Positions 1 to 9,287 of a stretch of 64,000 nt of DNA are shown one piece after another. Where the stretch lies: assembly GCA_013141385.1 (NCBI GenBank), contig JABFRB010000006.1, forward strand, positions 62,001 through 126,000. The letters are read 5' to 3'. This stretch comes from Bacteroidales bacterium. Its GTDB lineage: Bacteria; Bacteroidota; Bacteroidia; Bacteroidales; Tenuifilaceae. Under the pieces are notes generated by a model. That model did not search any database, was not told the origin of the DNA, and saw only the letters and a program-made list of their open reading frames with translations. The stretch's first letter is position 1. Each line of letters opens with the position of its first letter. The translations under genes were made by a program, and so were the position numbers.

Positions 1-2
1 CA

Positions 3-221
3 AAGAAAGACGGCAAGGTAAAAAAGACCATTGGCAAGCAGAATGCGGACATGCAGATAAACCGTTTCAATATCAATGGGCAACCTTATTATGTTCTACT
101 AGATGGGAACGAAAAACCTTTAGTAGAACCTAGAGGATACAATCTCGATATTGAAGCATATATTAAGTTTCTCGATAGCGGGATTGAAGAGTATAAAAAG
201 AGAAGCAATAGTTTACAGTAA
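3..221 (+). CDS. C-terminal fragment of a DsbD-like thiol:disulfide interchange protein
   Basis: Only the last 72 codons are inside the window, open from base 3 and ending at a TAA. The end contains the pattern INGQPYYVLLDGNEKPL followed by EPRGYNLDIEAYIKFLDSG. This resembles the C-terminal thioredoxin-like domain of Bacteroidetes DsbD/cytochrome-c-biogenesis proteins, where a cis-proline strand (QPYYVLLD) precedes the last helix. Such proteins pass electrons across the inner membrane to periplasmic thiol substrates. The CxxC motif and membrane part would lie outside the window, so the assignment rests on the tail alone. A terminator hairpin follows. Confidence 0.6.
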   Translation, partial: KKDGKVKKTIGKQNADMQINRFNINGQPYYVLLDGNEKPLVEPRGYNLDIEAYIKFLDSGIEEYKKRSNSLQ

Positions 222-243
222 GAAATCTTATAGTTAAACATGA

Positions 244-276
244 AGAGTCTGATGGAAAATTCAGGCTCTTTTTTTA
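244..276 (+). terminator. Rho-independent terminator after the DsbD-like gene
   Basis: A nine-base stem AGAGTCTGA/TCAGGCTCT (one G-T wobble) with an eight-base loop is followed directly by a run of seven T. It sits just after the stop of the DsbD-like gene and before the convergent DUF4105 gene. Confidence 0.75.
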
Positions 277-306
277 TACTGTAATTCAGAAATAAACATC
301 CTGCCC

Positions 307-1527
307 TTAGCGTCTCCAAATTATTTTCTCCAACCAATGAGGTAATTGAATGATAACAAACAACCTCATTGCCATTGCCAAAACCACAGGGTAGATTACC
401 CAAGGTAGAGCCTGTGGTAAAAATGGCCAAGTAATCAGTAATGCTATTAATACAATTAGATTAACGCTTAAATACGTTCGCATCCATTGCCTGGTTTTTT
501 TTACCGATAGAAAGAAAACGGCTATTAAGTGGAATGGATTTGCCCATAGAAGGTTAAAATTCCAAACCATTGAGCGATGCGCAGTTCCTGCCCAAAGGAA
601 TGTAAAAAGCACACCCAGTAATCCGAAGAGAATCAGAAGTATTCTGTCAAACCAAAGATCTTTAACACCGCTCTTGAGATCCCTATACGATAAAAAAGCA
701 GCTATCAGAAGTATTACCAGAGATACTTGCAACGGAGTTCCCCATATATTTTGATCAGAAAATTGTTTTCCCTCCAATAGAACTTTGGGTTGTTGAGCGA
801 ATGGTTGCTTAACTGAATCGGATAAAAGCGAAGAGTGCTGAAAAGCAGCCTGCAAATGTTCCGGCAGGTACATATATTCCCATGATGAAGCCACCCTATC
901 TGCTGGCAGGCCCAGTAAAAGATTAATTCCAAGTTTTGCCCAGTGTGAATGAATTAAATTAGGCATTAAAAGTTGCCTAAAACTCTTCCCTTTTTCAAAA
1001 GAACTATAATCAAAAGTAATTTCACGTGGAATTGTTTTTACAAAGATATCCCTGATTCGTGTTGCACAATTGTCGCCAAAGAAATCATAAGGATAGTATC
1101 GATTCTCTGGTCTATAGTTAATTAATAACGAATCGAATAAGTGCTGCTTCTCATTCAAATTAATATTGAGTCTTTGTTCCCAAATCCAACGCCCTTCTTC
1201 AACGTAGCTCTGTTTAAACTCCCGATAGGGCGAAACAGATAGGATATATTTCAAACGTCCTCTCACAAAATTGGGATAAAAATTGGGATCGAAAAAATCA
1301 AAAGTTCCATAGTTAAAAACAATATCAAGGTTGCGCATCGGATCAGACACACGAATAGCACTATGTCCAAAAATCGAATAAAGTTCATTGCCTGGGGAGC
1401 AAGTTAAAAGGCTTATTCTAGAACTATCCGAGAGGTTAATCTCATATCTTTTCGCACTACCTTCCAGGGATAATAGAATACAAAATAGTGGCAAAATTAT
1501 TCGCTGTAGTACTCTATCAATTTTCAT
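307..1527 (-). CDS. DUF4105 (Lnb N-terminal-like) membrane protein
   Basis: A 406-residue protein with an N-terminal signal/anchor helix (residues about 8-25), a periplasmic DUF4105 domain and about four hydrophobic helices in the C-terminal third (from about residue 268). Family marks visible are SIFGHSAIRV, VFNYGTFDF, and the Cys motif DFFGDNCATRIRD. DUF4105 occurs in the Enterococcus lipoprotein N-acyltransferase Lnb, whose conserved His and Cys resemble the GHSAIR and NCATR positions seen here. The Bacteroidetes family members are mostly uncharacterised, so an acyltransferase or protease-like role is inference. The gene stands alone, convergent with the DsbD-like gene, with its own promoter. 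Confidence 0.8.
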   Translation of the reverse strand: MKIDRVLQRIILPLFCILLSLEGSAKRYEINLSDSSRISLLTCSPGNELYSIFGHSAIRVSDPMRNLDIVFNYGTFDFFDPNFYPNFVRGRLKYILSVSPYREFKQSYVEEGRWIWEQRLNINLNEKQHLFDSLLINYRPENRYYPYDFFGDNCATRIRDIFVKTIPREITFDYSSFEKGKSFRQLLMPNLIHSHWAKLGINLLLGLPADRVASSWEYMYLPEHLQAAFQHSSLLSDSVKQPFAQQPKVLLEGKQFSDQNIWGTPLQVSLVILLIAAFLSYRDLKSGVKDLWFDRILLILFGLLGVLFTFLWAGTAHRSMVWNFNLLWANPFHLIAVFFLSVKKTRQWMRTYLSVNLIVLIALLITWPFLPQALPWVIYPVVLAMAMRLFVIIQLPHWLEKIIWRR

Positions 1528-1546
1528 AATGTTGCTTTTAATTTTC

Positions 1547-1574
1547 CAAAGATAGTTGTTTATTATTTTTCCAA
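1547..1574 (-). promoter_or_regulatory. Bacteroidetes-type promoter for the DUF4105 gene
   Basis: Read on the minus strand there is TTG, 17 bases, then TATCTTTG, matching TTG-N17-23-TAnnTTTG. The -7 box ends about 20 bases before the ATG. Confidence 0.5.
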
Positions 1575-1652
1575 CATAATTACTTCAAACACTATAGGTG
1601 TGATCGTAAAACAGTAAAGATTTTATAAATTCGCAAATACAATAAAAAACCA

Positions 1653-3080
1653 ATGATAATGGAAAAGCATAGCCCTTATATCGGCGGGAAATTCAAAACA
1701 ACAGATCATACCTTTTTTGTAAGCAACCCTTTTAACAATGAGATTTTAGCAGAAGTATACCTTGCCGGTAAAGCAGAACTTGAAGAAGCAATAATATCAG
1801 CCCAAAAGATTCAAGATGAATTAAGATATCTTCCATCGTATAAAAAGTACTCTATTCTAATGGATATTGCACAAAAGATGAAAGATAAAAGAGATTTACT
1901 CGCAACAACACTTTGCCTTGAGGCAGCAAAACCCATAAAATATGCACTTAGTGAAGTTGATCGAGCTATTCAGACCTTCGTTATTGCTGCCGAGGAATGC
2001 AAGAGGCTGCCATCGGAGTATATTCAAATAGACTGGACTCCAGCGGGCGAAGGGAAAGAGGGCGTTGTAAAATACTTTCCTGTTGGGTTGGTTGCTGGTA
2101 TATCACCTTTTAATTTCCCCTTAAATCTCACCGCTCATAAACTGGCTCCAGCAATTGCGTCAGGTTGTCCAATTATTTTAAAACCAGCACGCTCTACCCC
2201 TTTATCTGCATTACTACTTGCAAAAATTATTGATTCAACTGATCTACCCAAAGGGGCATTATCAATCCTTCCGATGGATCGAGAATCTGGCAATCAACTT
2301 GTTACCGACGAGCGTTTTGCATTACTAACCTTTACAGGTTCACCCCAAGTTGGTTGGGAAATGAAAAATCAGGCTGGTAAAAAACGGGTTGTCTTGGAAC
2401 TTGGAGGCAATGCAGGTTTAATTGTTACTGAAACAACAAACTTAGATAAAGCAGTTCAAAAATGTGTGAATGGAGCGTTCTCATACTCAGGGCAAGTGTG
2501 TATACATACACAAAGAATATACATTCATCAATCCATATTTGATGGTTTTACAAAAAAATTTGTTGAGATAACCAGTCTTCTCAAAACAGGAGATCCATTG
2601 GATTCAAATACTGATGTTTCATCAATGATTGATGAGGAAAATGCAATTCGAGTTGAGGAATGGATAAGCGAGGCCGTTAAAGATGGAGCAAAACTTATTT
2701 ATGGAGGAAAACGAAAAGATACTTTTGTGGAACCCACAATTATTACAAACACAAAGAGGGATATGAAGATTTGCGCCATGGAAGTATTTGGTCCTGTCGT
2801 AGTTATTGAATCGTATACTGATTTTCAAAATGCGATTGATGAGATAAACTACACTGAGTTTGGGCTACAAGCAGGTGTTTTTACAAATTTGCTTCATGAA
2901 CAAAACCATGCCTTCAATGAACTTAAGGTTGGCGGAGTAATTATAAATGATGTGCCAACTTTTAGGGTGGATCATATGCCCTACGGAGGAATTAAAAACT
3001 CAGGATATGGACGCGAAGGTGTGAAATACGCAATTTATGATATGCTTGAGCCAAAATTGCTAGTTAGAAATTATATCTAA
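1653..3080 (+). CDS. NAD(P)-dependent aldehyde dehydrogenase family protein
   Basis: A 475-residue soluble enzyme of the ALDH superfamily, which oxidises aldehydes to acids through a cysteine thiohemiacetal. The fold is complete: N-terminal Rossmann part with SPFNFPLNLTAHKLAPA and the cofactor-binding ILKPARSTP, the general base Glu249 in LELGGNAG, and the catalytic Cys283 in SGQVCIHTQRIY. The C-terminal EVFGPVVVIESY and PYGGIKNSGYGREG segments are also typical. It resembles the ALDH_F21-type group and lactaldehyde or phosphonate-pathway dehydrogenases, but substrate cannot be told from sequence. A second ATG two codons in is an equally possible start. No pathway partner lies beside it. Confidence 0.9.
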   Translation: MIMEKHSPYIGGKFKTTDHTFFVSNPFNNEILAEVYLAGKAELEEAIISAQKIQDELRYLPSYKKYSILMDIAQKMKDKRDLLATTLCLEAAKPIKYALSEVDRAIQTFVIAAEECKRLPSEYIQIDWTPAGEGKEGVVKYFPVGLVAGISPFNFPLNLTAHKLAPAIASGCPIILKPARSTPLSALLLAKIIDSTDLPKGALSILPMDRESGNQLVTDERFALLTFTGSPQVGWEMKNQAGKKRVVLELGGNAGLIVTETTNLDKAVQKCVNGAFSYSGQVCIHTQRIYIHQSIFDGFTKKFVEITSLLKTGDPLDSNTDVSSMIDEENAIRVEEWISEAVKDGAKLIYGGKRKDTFVEPTIITNTKRDMKICAMEVFGPVVVIESYTDFQNAIDEINYTEFGLQAGVFTNLLHEQNHAFNELKVGGVIINDVPTFRVDHMPYGGIKNSGYGREGVKYAIYDMLEPKLLVRNYI

Positions 3081-3173
3081 TTTGCGCCCAATATCATAAT
3101 TATTTTAATCGTTTATTATCTACGAATTACTGAAAAAAAGAGAGTAGCATCTTTTATGCTTTGGTTCAATTTG

Positions 3174-3181
3174 TATATTTG
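3174..3181 (+). promoter_or_regulatory. -7 promoter box upstream of the LysE-type exporter
   Basis: TATATTTG matches TAnnTTTG exactly and lies 35 bases before the ATG chosen for the exporter. The -33 position reads TTTT, so only the -7 part is convincing. Confidence 0.4.
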
Positions 3182-3215
3182 CACATTGTAAAATATATTG
3201 CTTTTTATAAGTCAA

Positions 3216-3857
3216 ATGGCTTTTACACTTTTACTAAAAGGAATAATGATTGGCTTGTTGGTTTCGATTCCCCTCGGACCAATAGGGGTAATTTGCATTC
3301 AGCGTACAATTAACAAAGGCCGCTTAAGCGGTTTTTTTTCGGGAATTGGAGCAGCGTCAGCAGATACAATTTTTGCAGCCATTGCAGGTTTTAGCCTTAC
3401 TTTTATCATCAATTTCATTGAAGAGAAACAAAGAATCCTAGAGGTTATTGGCGGCATAATAATTATTCTTTTAGGAATTAAAACCTTTTATACAAACCCT
3501 GTAAATCAACTAAAACGTCACAAAAAGAAAAAGAATAAACTGATTGAAGATTTTATATCTGTATTACTACTAACCGTTACCAATCCCTTTGCCATTTTTC
3601 TTTTTGTAGGGATGTTTGCTGCTCTCGGGCTGGCTTACAATGGCGAAAATATGGCACTTTCATTAATAACCATAGGGGGAGTCTTTCTTGGTGGCACTTT
3701 ATGGTGGTTTACATTAAGTTCATTGGTTAACATGTTCCGAGATAAATTCCGTTTAAAACAGCTTTTATGGATAAATAAAATTGCAGGGGCAGTAATTTTC
3801 ATTCTTGGGTTTTTAGCATTAGTGAATGTGGCAAGAATTCTTTTCTTTAAAAGCTAA
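3216..3857 (+). CDS. LysE/RhtB-family amino-acid exporter
   Basis: A 213-residue inner-membrane protein with about six hydrophobic helices. The N-terminus has the LysE family signature GLLVSIPLGPIGVICIQRTI followed by GFFSGIGAASADTIFA. A basic loop near the middle (KRHKKKKNK) separates the two halves, and TVTNPFAIFLFVGMFA gives the second-half Asn-Pro motif. Family members export basic or neutral amino acids or homoserine lactones using the proton gradient; the substrate here is unknown. An in-frame TTG lies six codons upstream, but the ATG was preferred because the family begins at this position and a -7 box is suitably placed. Confidence 0.85.
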   Translation: MAFTLLLKGIMIGLLVSIPLGPIGVICIQRTINKGRLSGFFSGIGAASADTIFAAIAGFSLTFIINFIEEKQRILEVIGGIIIILLGIKTFYTNPVNQLKRHKKKKNKLIEDFISVLLLTVTNPFAIFLFVGMFAALGLAYNGENMALSLITIGGVFLGGTLWWFTLSSLVNMFRDKFRLKQLLWINKIAGAVIFILGFLALVNVARILFFKS

Positions 3858-4053
3858 ATCTCATTTTTCCGCACCTAATAGTTAAACCCACTTGTCAGAA
3901 AACTTCGATAAATAATAATCTGTATTCATTTTTTTGCAAACTTTGAATAGTTGCGTATATTTAAATAGCTGTATTTTTCGTTTAGAGAATCTATTTATTC
4001 TAAGTATTTCTCAACAAATCAATACGGTACAATTACCCTTAAATTAATTCAAG

Positions 4054-5808
4054 ATGAATTTAGCCCATAAACTGCTAAAAATTTCTTCTTTCAACCTAGA
4101 GGGAAAATGCGAAAAAGACACCTTTTTTAAGTTGATTCAATTTAACTTCTCAAGCCTTGTTATAATTGTTTTCTTTGTAATTCAGTCTTTTTTTGCAATT
4201 CTTTTCCTTGACAGTATTTTATTGATGCTAGTCTCAGTACTCACAGCCTTTATAATATCTATTAACTTAAATCTTGCTGTCAAAAGGAAGAATACTATTG
4301 GTCTTGATACATTTACCACGGTAATTAGCGGAATTGGACTACTTATTTCCGTTTTTTATTGCAACATGGGAGTAGTTGGATCTTTGCTATTTGGACTATT
4401 TCCTTTTTTAACCATTTCAATGCTTGGGTTTAATAAAGGGACTTATTTTTCAATTGCTTTCGGCATCCTATGTTTCCTCGTTTTTTTCATTCCATTGCAA
4501 ATCAACACCTCATACAACCAACCTTTATCATACAAGTTGTACTTTACTATTTCTTACTTTGCGGCAATTATACTTGCAAATCTTTTTGAAGCGATTAAAG
4601 TTAAAACGATGCAAAACTCTGAAATGGAGGTTTTAAATGAAAAAAACGCAAATAAGCTAAATGAAGAATTTATAGCTAAACTATCTCACCAGATCCGTAC
4701 CCCTTTAAACAATATCATGGTCATCTCAAACATCCTCTCTGGTTCTGAACTTGATGATAAACAAAGGGATATGATCGATACTATTCAAGCCTCAACTAAT
4801 AATCTGGTAAATGTTTTAAATAGCATGGTTGAAATATCTAATATAGATATAAGAGAGAATAGTGACTTCAATATCAATTTCAACCTTCAAACAACTATTA
4901 ACAATACACTAAACCTCTTCACATCACAAAGCTTCAATAATATATCCTTTAACTATAAAATTGATGAAAATTTACCCAAAAACTACTTTGGGGATCCAGT
5001 TAAAATCAAACAAGTTTTCCTTAATATTATTGAGAATATCATCAAGAACAAGAGTAGTAACAAAATACATCTTGATATTAAGATTGGGAAGAGTAAAGAA
5101 AGTCAGGAACTTATTGAACTATATTTTGAACTTAAGAGCAATAAACCAATAATACTCCCAGTCAATGAGAATCATAACCAATTCATTGTAAATGAAACAA
5201 CTTACACATCAACAAGTTCCCAAATATACATTGAATTACTTGATTTAAATATTTCTCAAAAATTGATTGAGAGTAATGGCGGTAAACTAAGTATTTCGCT
5301 AACATCGGAAAGTGCTATTTTTAATTTTCCGTATAGTCTCAAAAAAAACATCGATGTTATTGATGAAAGACAGGTAGAGCCCAAGGAAGAAAGCATTGTA
5401 AAGGACAAACACCAAGCTCGGGCATCAATAGAACTTGAAAATGCCAGCGTATTGTTGGTTGAAGACAACCTCATAAACCAGAAAATTGTAATTCTTAGTC
5501 TGAAAAAATTGGTTAAGAATATAGAGATAGCGAATAACGGTAAAGAAGCACTTGATAAATTCGGCACAAGTAAATATGATATTATTCTAATGGACATTCA
5601 AATGCCAATCTTAAATGGCATTGTAGCTACAAAAAAAATTAGAGAAATTGAAGCAAGCACAAATTCGCATACGCCAATAATTGCTATTACTGCAAATGCT
5701 TTGCTTGGGGATAAAGAAGAATGTATTGAAGCTGGCATGGATGAGTATATCAGTAAACCTTTCCAAATTGAAGTGCTGATTCAAAAAATGAAAAGTCTAC
5801 TTAAGTAA
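4054..5808 (+). CDS. Hybrid histidine kinase with receiver domain and degenerate ATP-binding domain
   Basis: A 584-residue protein with five or six N-terminal membrane helices (about 30-180), a HisKA dimerisation helix with phospho-acceptor His212 in AKLSHQIRTPLNN, an ATPase-like region (about 310-430) and a C-terminal receiver domain (about 453-584) with Asp514 in LMDIQMP and the conserved Lys in ISKPFQ. The ATPase region keeps an N-box-like segment (QVFLNIIENIIKN). The G1 motif (DxGxG) and G2 motif (GTGLGL) are not recognisable: the place expected for G2 reads IYIELLDLNISQKLIESNGG. The kinase may therefore be inactive or act only as a phosphatase or phospho-relay. It stands alone on the plus strand and is convergent with the propeller-phosphatase gene. 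Confidence 0.85.
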   Translation: MNLAHKLLKISSFNLEGKCEKDTFFKLIQFNFSSLVIIVFFVIQSFFAILFLDSILLMLVSVLTAFIISINLNLAVKRKNTIGLDTFTTVISGIGLLISVFYCNMGVVGSLLFGLFPFLTISMLGFNKGTYFSIAFGILCFLVFFIPLQINTSYNQPLSYKLYFTISYFAAIILANLFEAIKVKTMQNSEMEVLNEKNANKLNEEFIAKLSHQIRTPLNNIMVISNILSGSELDDKQRDMIDTIQASTNNLVNVLNSMVEISNIDIRENSDFNINFNLQTTINNTLNLFTSQSFNNISFNYKIDENLPKNYFGDPVKIKQVFLNIIENIIKNKSSNKIHLDIKIGKSKESQELIELYFELKSNKPIILPVNENHNQFIVNETTYTSTSSQIYIELLDLNISQKLIESNGGKLSISLTSESAIFNFPYSLKKNIDVIDERQVEPKEESIVKDKHQARASIELENASVLLVEDNLINQKIVILSLKKLVKNIEIANNGKEALDKFGTSKYDIILMDIQMPILNGIVATKKIREIEASTNSHTPIIAITANALLGDKEECIEAGMDEYISKPFQIEVLIQKMKSLLK

Positions 5809-5837
5809 TATTAACTAACTGATTAACAGGAGCAGAA

Positions 5838-8800
5838 TTAAAACATGCAACTCAAATCAGGTTTAATGCCTATAATGAGAATATCATCGACTTGATCGTT
5901 TTTACCCTTCCACTCATTAATACTATCTTCAATGTACTGCCGCTGGGTCTCTAGTGGAAATTTATGAATATTCAAAAGAAGATGCCTAAAACGGCGAAAC
6001 TTATATTTTTTATTTTCTAACCCACCAAATTGATCAGCATATCCATCGGTAAAGATATAAATCATATCCTCGGGTTGTATAGGAATATAATGACTACTAA
6101 ATAGTTGTTTTTCTGACAGATTTCCCATGCCCACTGAGTACCTATCGCCTTTAATTTCAGTTATCTTACTATCTCTAATTAAATATAAATTACTAAAAGC
6201 ACCTGCAAATTGGAGAATGTTATTTTCCTTATCGATGATGCAAAAAGAAACATCCATGCCATCTTTAACCAATGAACTATTCTCAGAGTAATCCTTACTG
6301 AACGTTTGAATTACACCAGTATTTAATCTATTAAGAATTTCTGCGGCATCGTTTACACCCTGATTATTAGTAATGTTTCGTAATAGTTCAATCCCTATTA
6401 TAGACATAAACGCTCCAGGTACTCCATGTCCTGTACAATCGACAACGGCTACAAAAATTTTATTTTTTGTTTCGTTAACCCAGTAAAAATCTCCGCTAAC
6501 AATATCTTTGGGCATATAAAATAGAAACGAATCGGGTAATAACTTTTTAAAATGTGCAACTGAAGGCATTATTGCTTCCTGAAGGCGTTTAGCATAGTTG
6601 ATACTATCGGTTATACTTTTATTTTTTAAAATAAGTTCCTCTTTCTGTTTCTCCACTTTGGACATCGCATACTCTCTTTCCTTAAGAAATTGATTAGTTC
6701 TTCGAAAGTGCTTTGTTCTATTTCTCAAATAAAAAATAATGCCGATTAATGCTAGGAATCCATATAATCCATACGCAGCATTGCTTCTCCAAAATGGGAT
6801 ATTTACAATAATTTTAAGTGTTTTGCCTTCTTCATTCCAGGTCATATCACTATTTGAACCTTTTATAGTAAAAAAATATGTCCCTGCATTTAGATTTGAA
6901 AAGGTTGCTGAGTGTTTTGTCCCTAAATCAATCCACTGATCAGAAAGCCCTTTCATACAATAAGCATAATGATTTTTTTCAGAACGACTAAAGTCCAGAA
7001 TAGAGAATTCAATTGTAAAGGCACTCGTTTCCTTTGATATTTCAATTTCGTCTAACCCCTCTACAGACAATGTTTTCCTATCTTTTCCACCTAAAATATC
7101 AAATGATGTTATTGCAATTTTTGGAATTTGTTTGTTTACCTTAATTGAGTCTGGAAAAAAAGTATTAAATCCTGATATACCTCCAAATAGCATTTCTCCA
7201 GATTTTGATTTATAACTTGATCCAACATTAAATTCTTGACTTTGAAGACCATCTGCCACATCGTAAGATTTAATTAAATCCGTTTCTGGGTTTAATACTG
7301 CTAAACCCCAGTTTGTACTCACCCAAATTCTTCCTTTTCTATCCTCTTCAATTGAATATATTATGTTGTTCGGTAATCCATCATCTTCGGTAAAAAGTTT
7401 GAAATTGTTGGTGTTTTGGTCAAATCTATGCAATCCGTTACTTGTACCCACCCAAATAAAACCCTTAGAATCTTCATGCAAACACATTACTTCATTGGAA
7501 ATAAGTTGGCGCCCAGAGTAAATTGACTTTCTAACAAATCGGGATGCCTTTTGACTATTCGGATCAATCTTGTTTAACCCATTTAAAGTTCCAGCCCAAA
7601 TATACCCTTTACTATCTACGATCACATCGTATACTTCACCAGACGTAATGGTTGTAGAATCCATTGGATTGTTGCAAAACCCTAGCAATGTATTATCTTT
7701 AATCTGATATAATCCTATTTTAGTTGCTATCCATAAACATCCATTCCTATCTTCGGCAAATGAATAAATTCTATTATTTCTGAATAAACCATAATTAATA
7801 ATCCCTTTAAAAGCAAAATAATCAACAAACTCTTTCTTGTCAGGCAGATACACCTGTATACCATCACGTGTCCCAATTAATAATTCATTTTGTTGATTTA
7901 TATAACTCGAATGAACAAAATCATTATATATATGCCTCTTCACGGAGGCGTATGAAAACAAGATTTTCTCTCCAGTATTAGGGTTAAACTTAAACAAACC
8001 AGCCCCCCAAGTTCCTACCCATATATTCCCAAAATTATCCTCGGAAATCGAAGCGATTATATTATTTGCGAACAATGGATTACCTAGAGAGTCCTTTGAA
8101 AAAAGTTTAAACTTCAGTGGCTTTCTATCCGATTTGATTAACCCCTGTAATGATCCAATCCAAAGAATCCCTGTTCTATCTACACAAATTGATTGAACAG
8201 AGGAGGCAATATGTTTCTCACCATTGGCATTAAAGTCATTGTAATTTATGAGAGTATGGGTTTTAGGATCAAAACTAGAAAATCCAACATCAGTCCCAAT
8301 CCAAAGAATCCCTGCTTTATCTTCTTTTATTACATTAATTATTGAACTTTTAAGTTTGTTATTCTTATCCGATTTTGTAAAGAACCTTGCAAACTTATTT
8401 GTCCTGCGATTATAAAGGTTTAGTCCATTTTCGGTACCTATCCATAGATTATTATTTGAGTCTTCAAAAACATCCTTAATCTTATCGTTGCTTATTGTTT
8501 TTGTATCTGTCGGATCATTTGAATATCTCTTAAAAATTTTAAGTATCCTATCGAAAAAGCATAAACCATCTTTCGTCCCAACCCACAGAATACCTTGAGA
8601 GTCTTCAAAAATATCAAAATCGCCAGGATCTGTAGAGAAAGTAAAAAGGTCATTATAGTGAGGGTAACGTGTGAAATTATTTTCTTTGGAATTAAATTTA
8701 TCTAGTGATGTAAGGGTTTTTATCCAAATAACACCCTCCTTATCCTCGTAAACTGTATATATTCTATTATCACTAAGGGTCAAGGGATCATTTATATTGC

Positions 8801-9170
8801 TATAATAGTTGAAAAATCTGCCTGATTTTCTTGATAGCACGCTCAATCCGAGGTTAGTACCTAACCATATATTTCCATTTCGATCTTCACAAATAGAATT
8901 AATGTAATTGTTTGATAAACTATTGGAATCAAGAGGATTGTTCCTGTAAGTTTTAAAAAAATAACCATCGTAGCGATTTAATCCATCCTGTGTGGCTATC
9001 CATAAAAAACCGTATGAATCTTGTATTACTCCAGTTATGACTGATTGTGTTAACCCATTATCAACATTATATAGATTAACACGAATAGCCGAACTACTTA
9101 TTGGAATAGCTAAATTAATAGCAATAAGCAGGATGGTGATTGAGCTAAAAAAACGAGATAACCATTTCAT
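5838..9170 (-). CDS. Two-component-type propeller sensor with SpoIIE/PP2C phosphatase output
   Basis: An 1110-residue sensor: signal peptide (about 1-28), a long run of regulator-propeller repeats with the recurring pattern EDxxGxxWxGTxxGL (about 40-690), a Y_Y_Y domain (about 725-790), one membrane helix (about 795-815), a short coiled coil with SINYAKRLQEAIMPS, and a SpoIIE/PP2C-type phosphatase (about 870-1105) with SGDFYWV and VDCTGHGVPGAFMS, the metal-binding Asp-Gly regions. In Bacteroides the same periplasmic module normally feeds a histidine kinase and often senses polysaccharide fragments; here the output is a Ser/Thr phosphatase, as in RsbU-like partner-switching. No anti-sigma partner is adjacent. 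Ligand unknown. Confidence 0.9.
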   Translation of the reverse strand: MKWLSRFFSSITILLIAINLAIPISSSAIRVNLYNVDNGLTQSVITGVIQDSYGFLWIATQDGLNRYDGYFFKTYRNNPLDSNSLSNNYINSICEDRNGNIWLGTNLGLSVLSRKSGRFFNYYSNINDPLTLSDNRIYTVYEDKEGVIWIKTLTSLDKFNSKENNFTRYPHYNDLFTFSTDPGDFDIFEDSQGILWVGTKDGLCFFDRILKIFKRYSNDPTDTKTISNDKIKDVFEDSNNNLWIGTENGLNLYNRRTNKFARFFTKSDKNNKLKSSIINVIKEDKAGILWIGTDVGFSSFDPKTHTLINYNDFNANGEKHIASSVQSICVDRTGILWIGSLQGLIKSDRKPLKFKLFSKDSLGNPLFANNIIASISEDNFGNIWVGTWGAGLFKFNPNTGEKILFSYASVKRHIYNDFVHSSYINQQNELLIGTRDGIQVYLPDKKEFVDYFAFKGIINYGLFRNNRIYSFAEDRNGCLWIATKIGLYQIKDNTLLGFCNNPMDSTTITSGEVYDVIVDSKGYIWAGTLNGLNKIDPNSQKASRFVRKSIYSGRQLISNEVMCLHEDSKGFIWVGTSNGLHRFDQNTNNFKLFTEDDGLPNNIIYSIEEDRKGRIWVSTNWGLAVLNPETDLIKSYDVADGLQSQEFNVGSSYKSKSGEMLFGGISGFNTFFPDSIKVNKQIPKIAITSFDILGGKDRKTLSVEGLDEIEISKETSAFTIEFSILDFSRSEKNHYAYCMKGLSDQWIDLGTKHSATFSNLNAGTYFFTIKGSNSDMTWNEEGKTLKIIVNIPFWRSNAAYGLYGFLALIGIIFYLRNRTKHFRRTNQFLKEREYAMSKVEKQKEELILKNKSITDSINYAKRLQEAIMPSVAHFKKLLPDSFLFYMPKDIVSGDFYWVNETKNKIFVAVVDCTGHGVPGAFMSIIGIELLRNITNNQGVNDAAEILNRLNTGVIQTFSKDYSENSSLVKDGMDVSFCIIDKENNILQFAGAFSNLYLIRDSKITEIKGDRYSVGMGNLSEKQLFSSHYIPIQPEDMIYIFTDGYADQFGGLENKKYKFRRFRHLLLNIHKFPLETQRQYIEDSINEWKGKNDQVDDILIIGIKPDLSCMF

Positions 9171-9287
9171 AGGTCAGGCTAAAATATGAAAAATAATATA
9201 CACTTTCCCTGATTCTATAAACATTTTATCATAATTGTAATTTCTATCTGCAAAACCAATTTTTCTACATTAAACAAAACTATAGAA

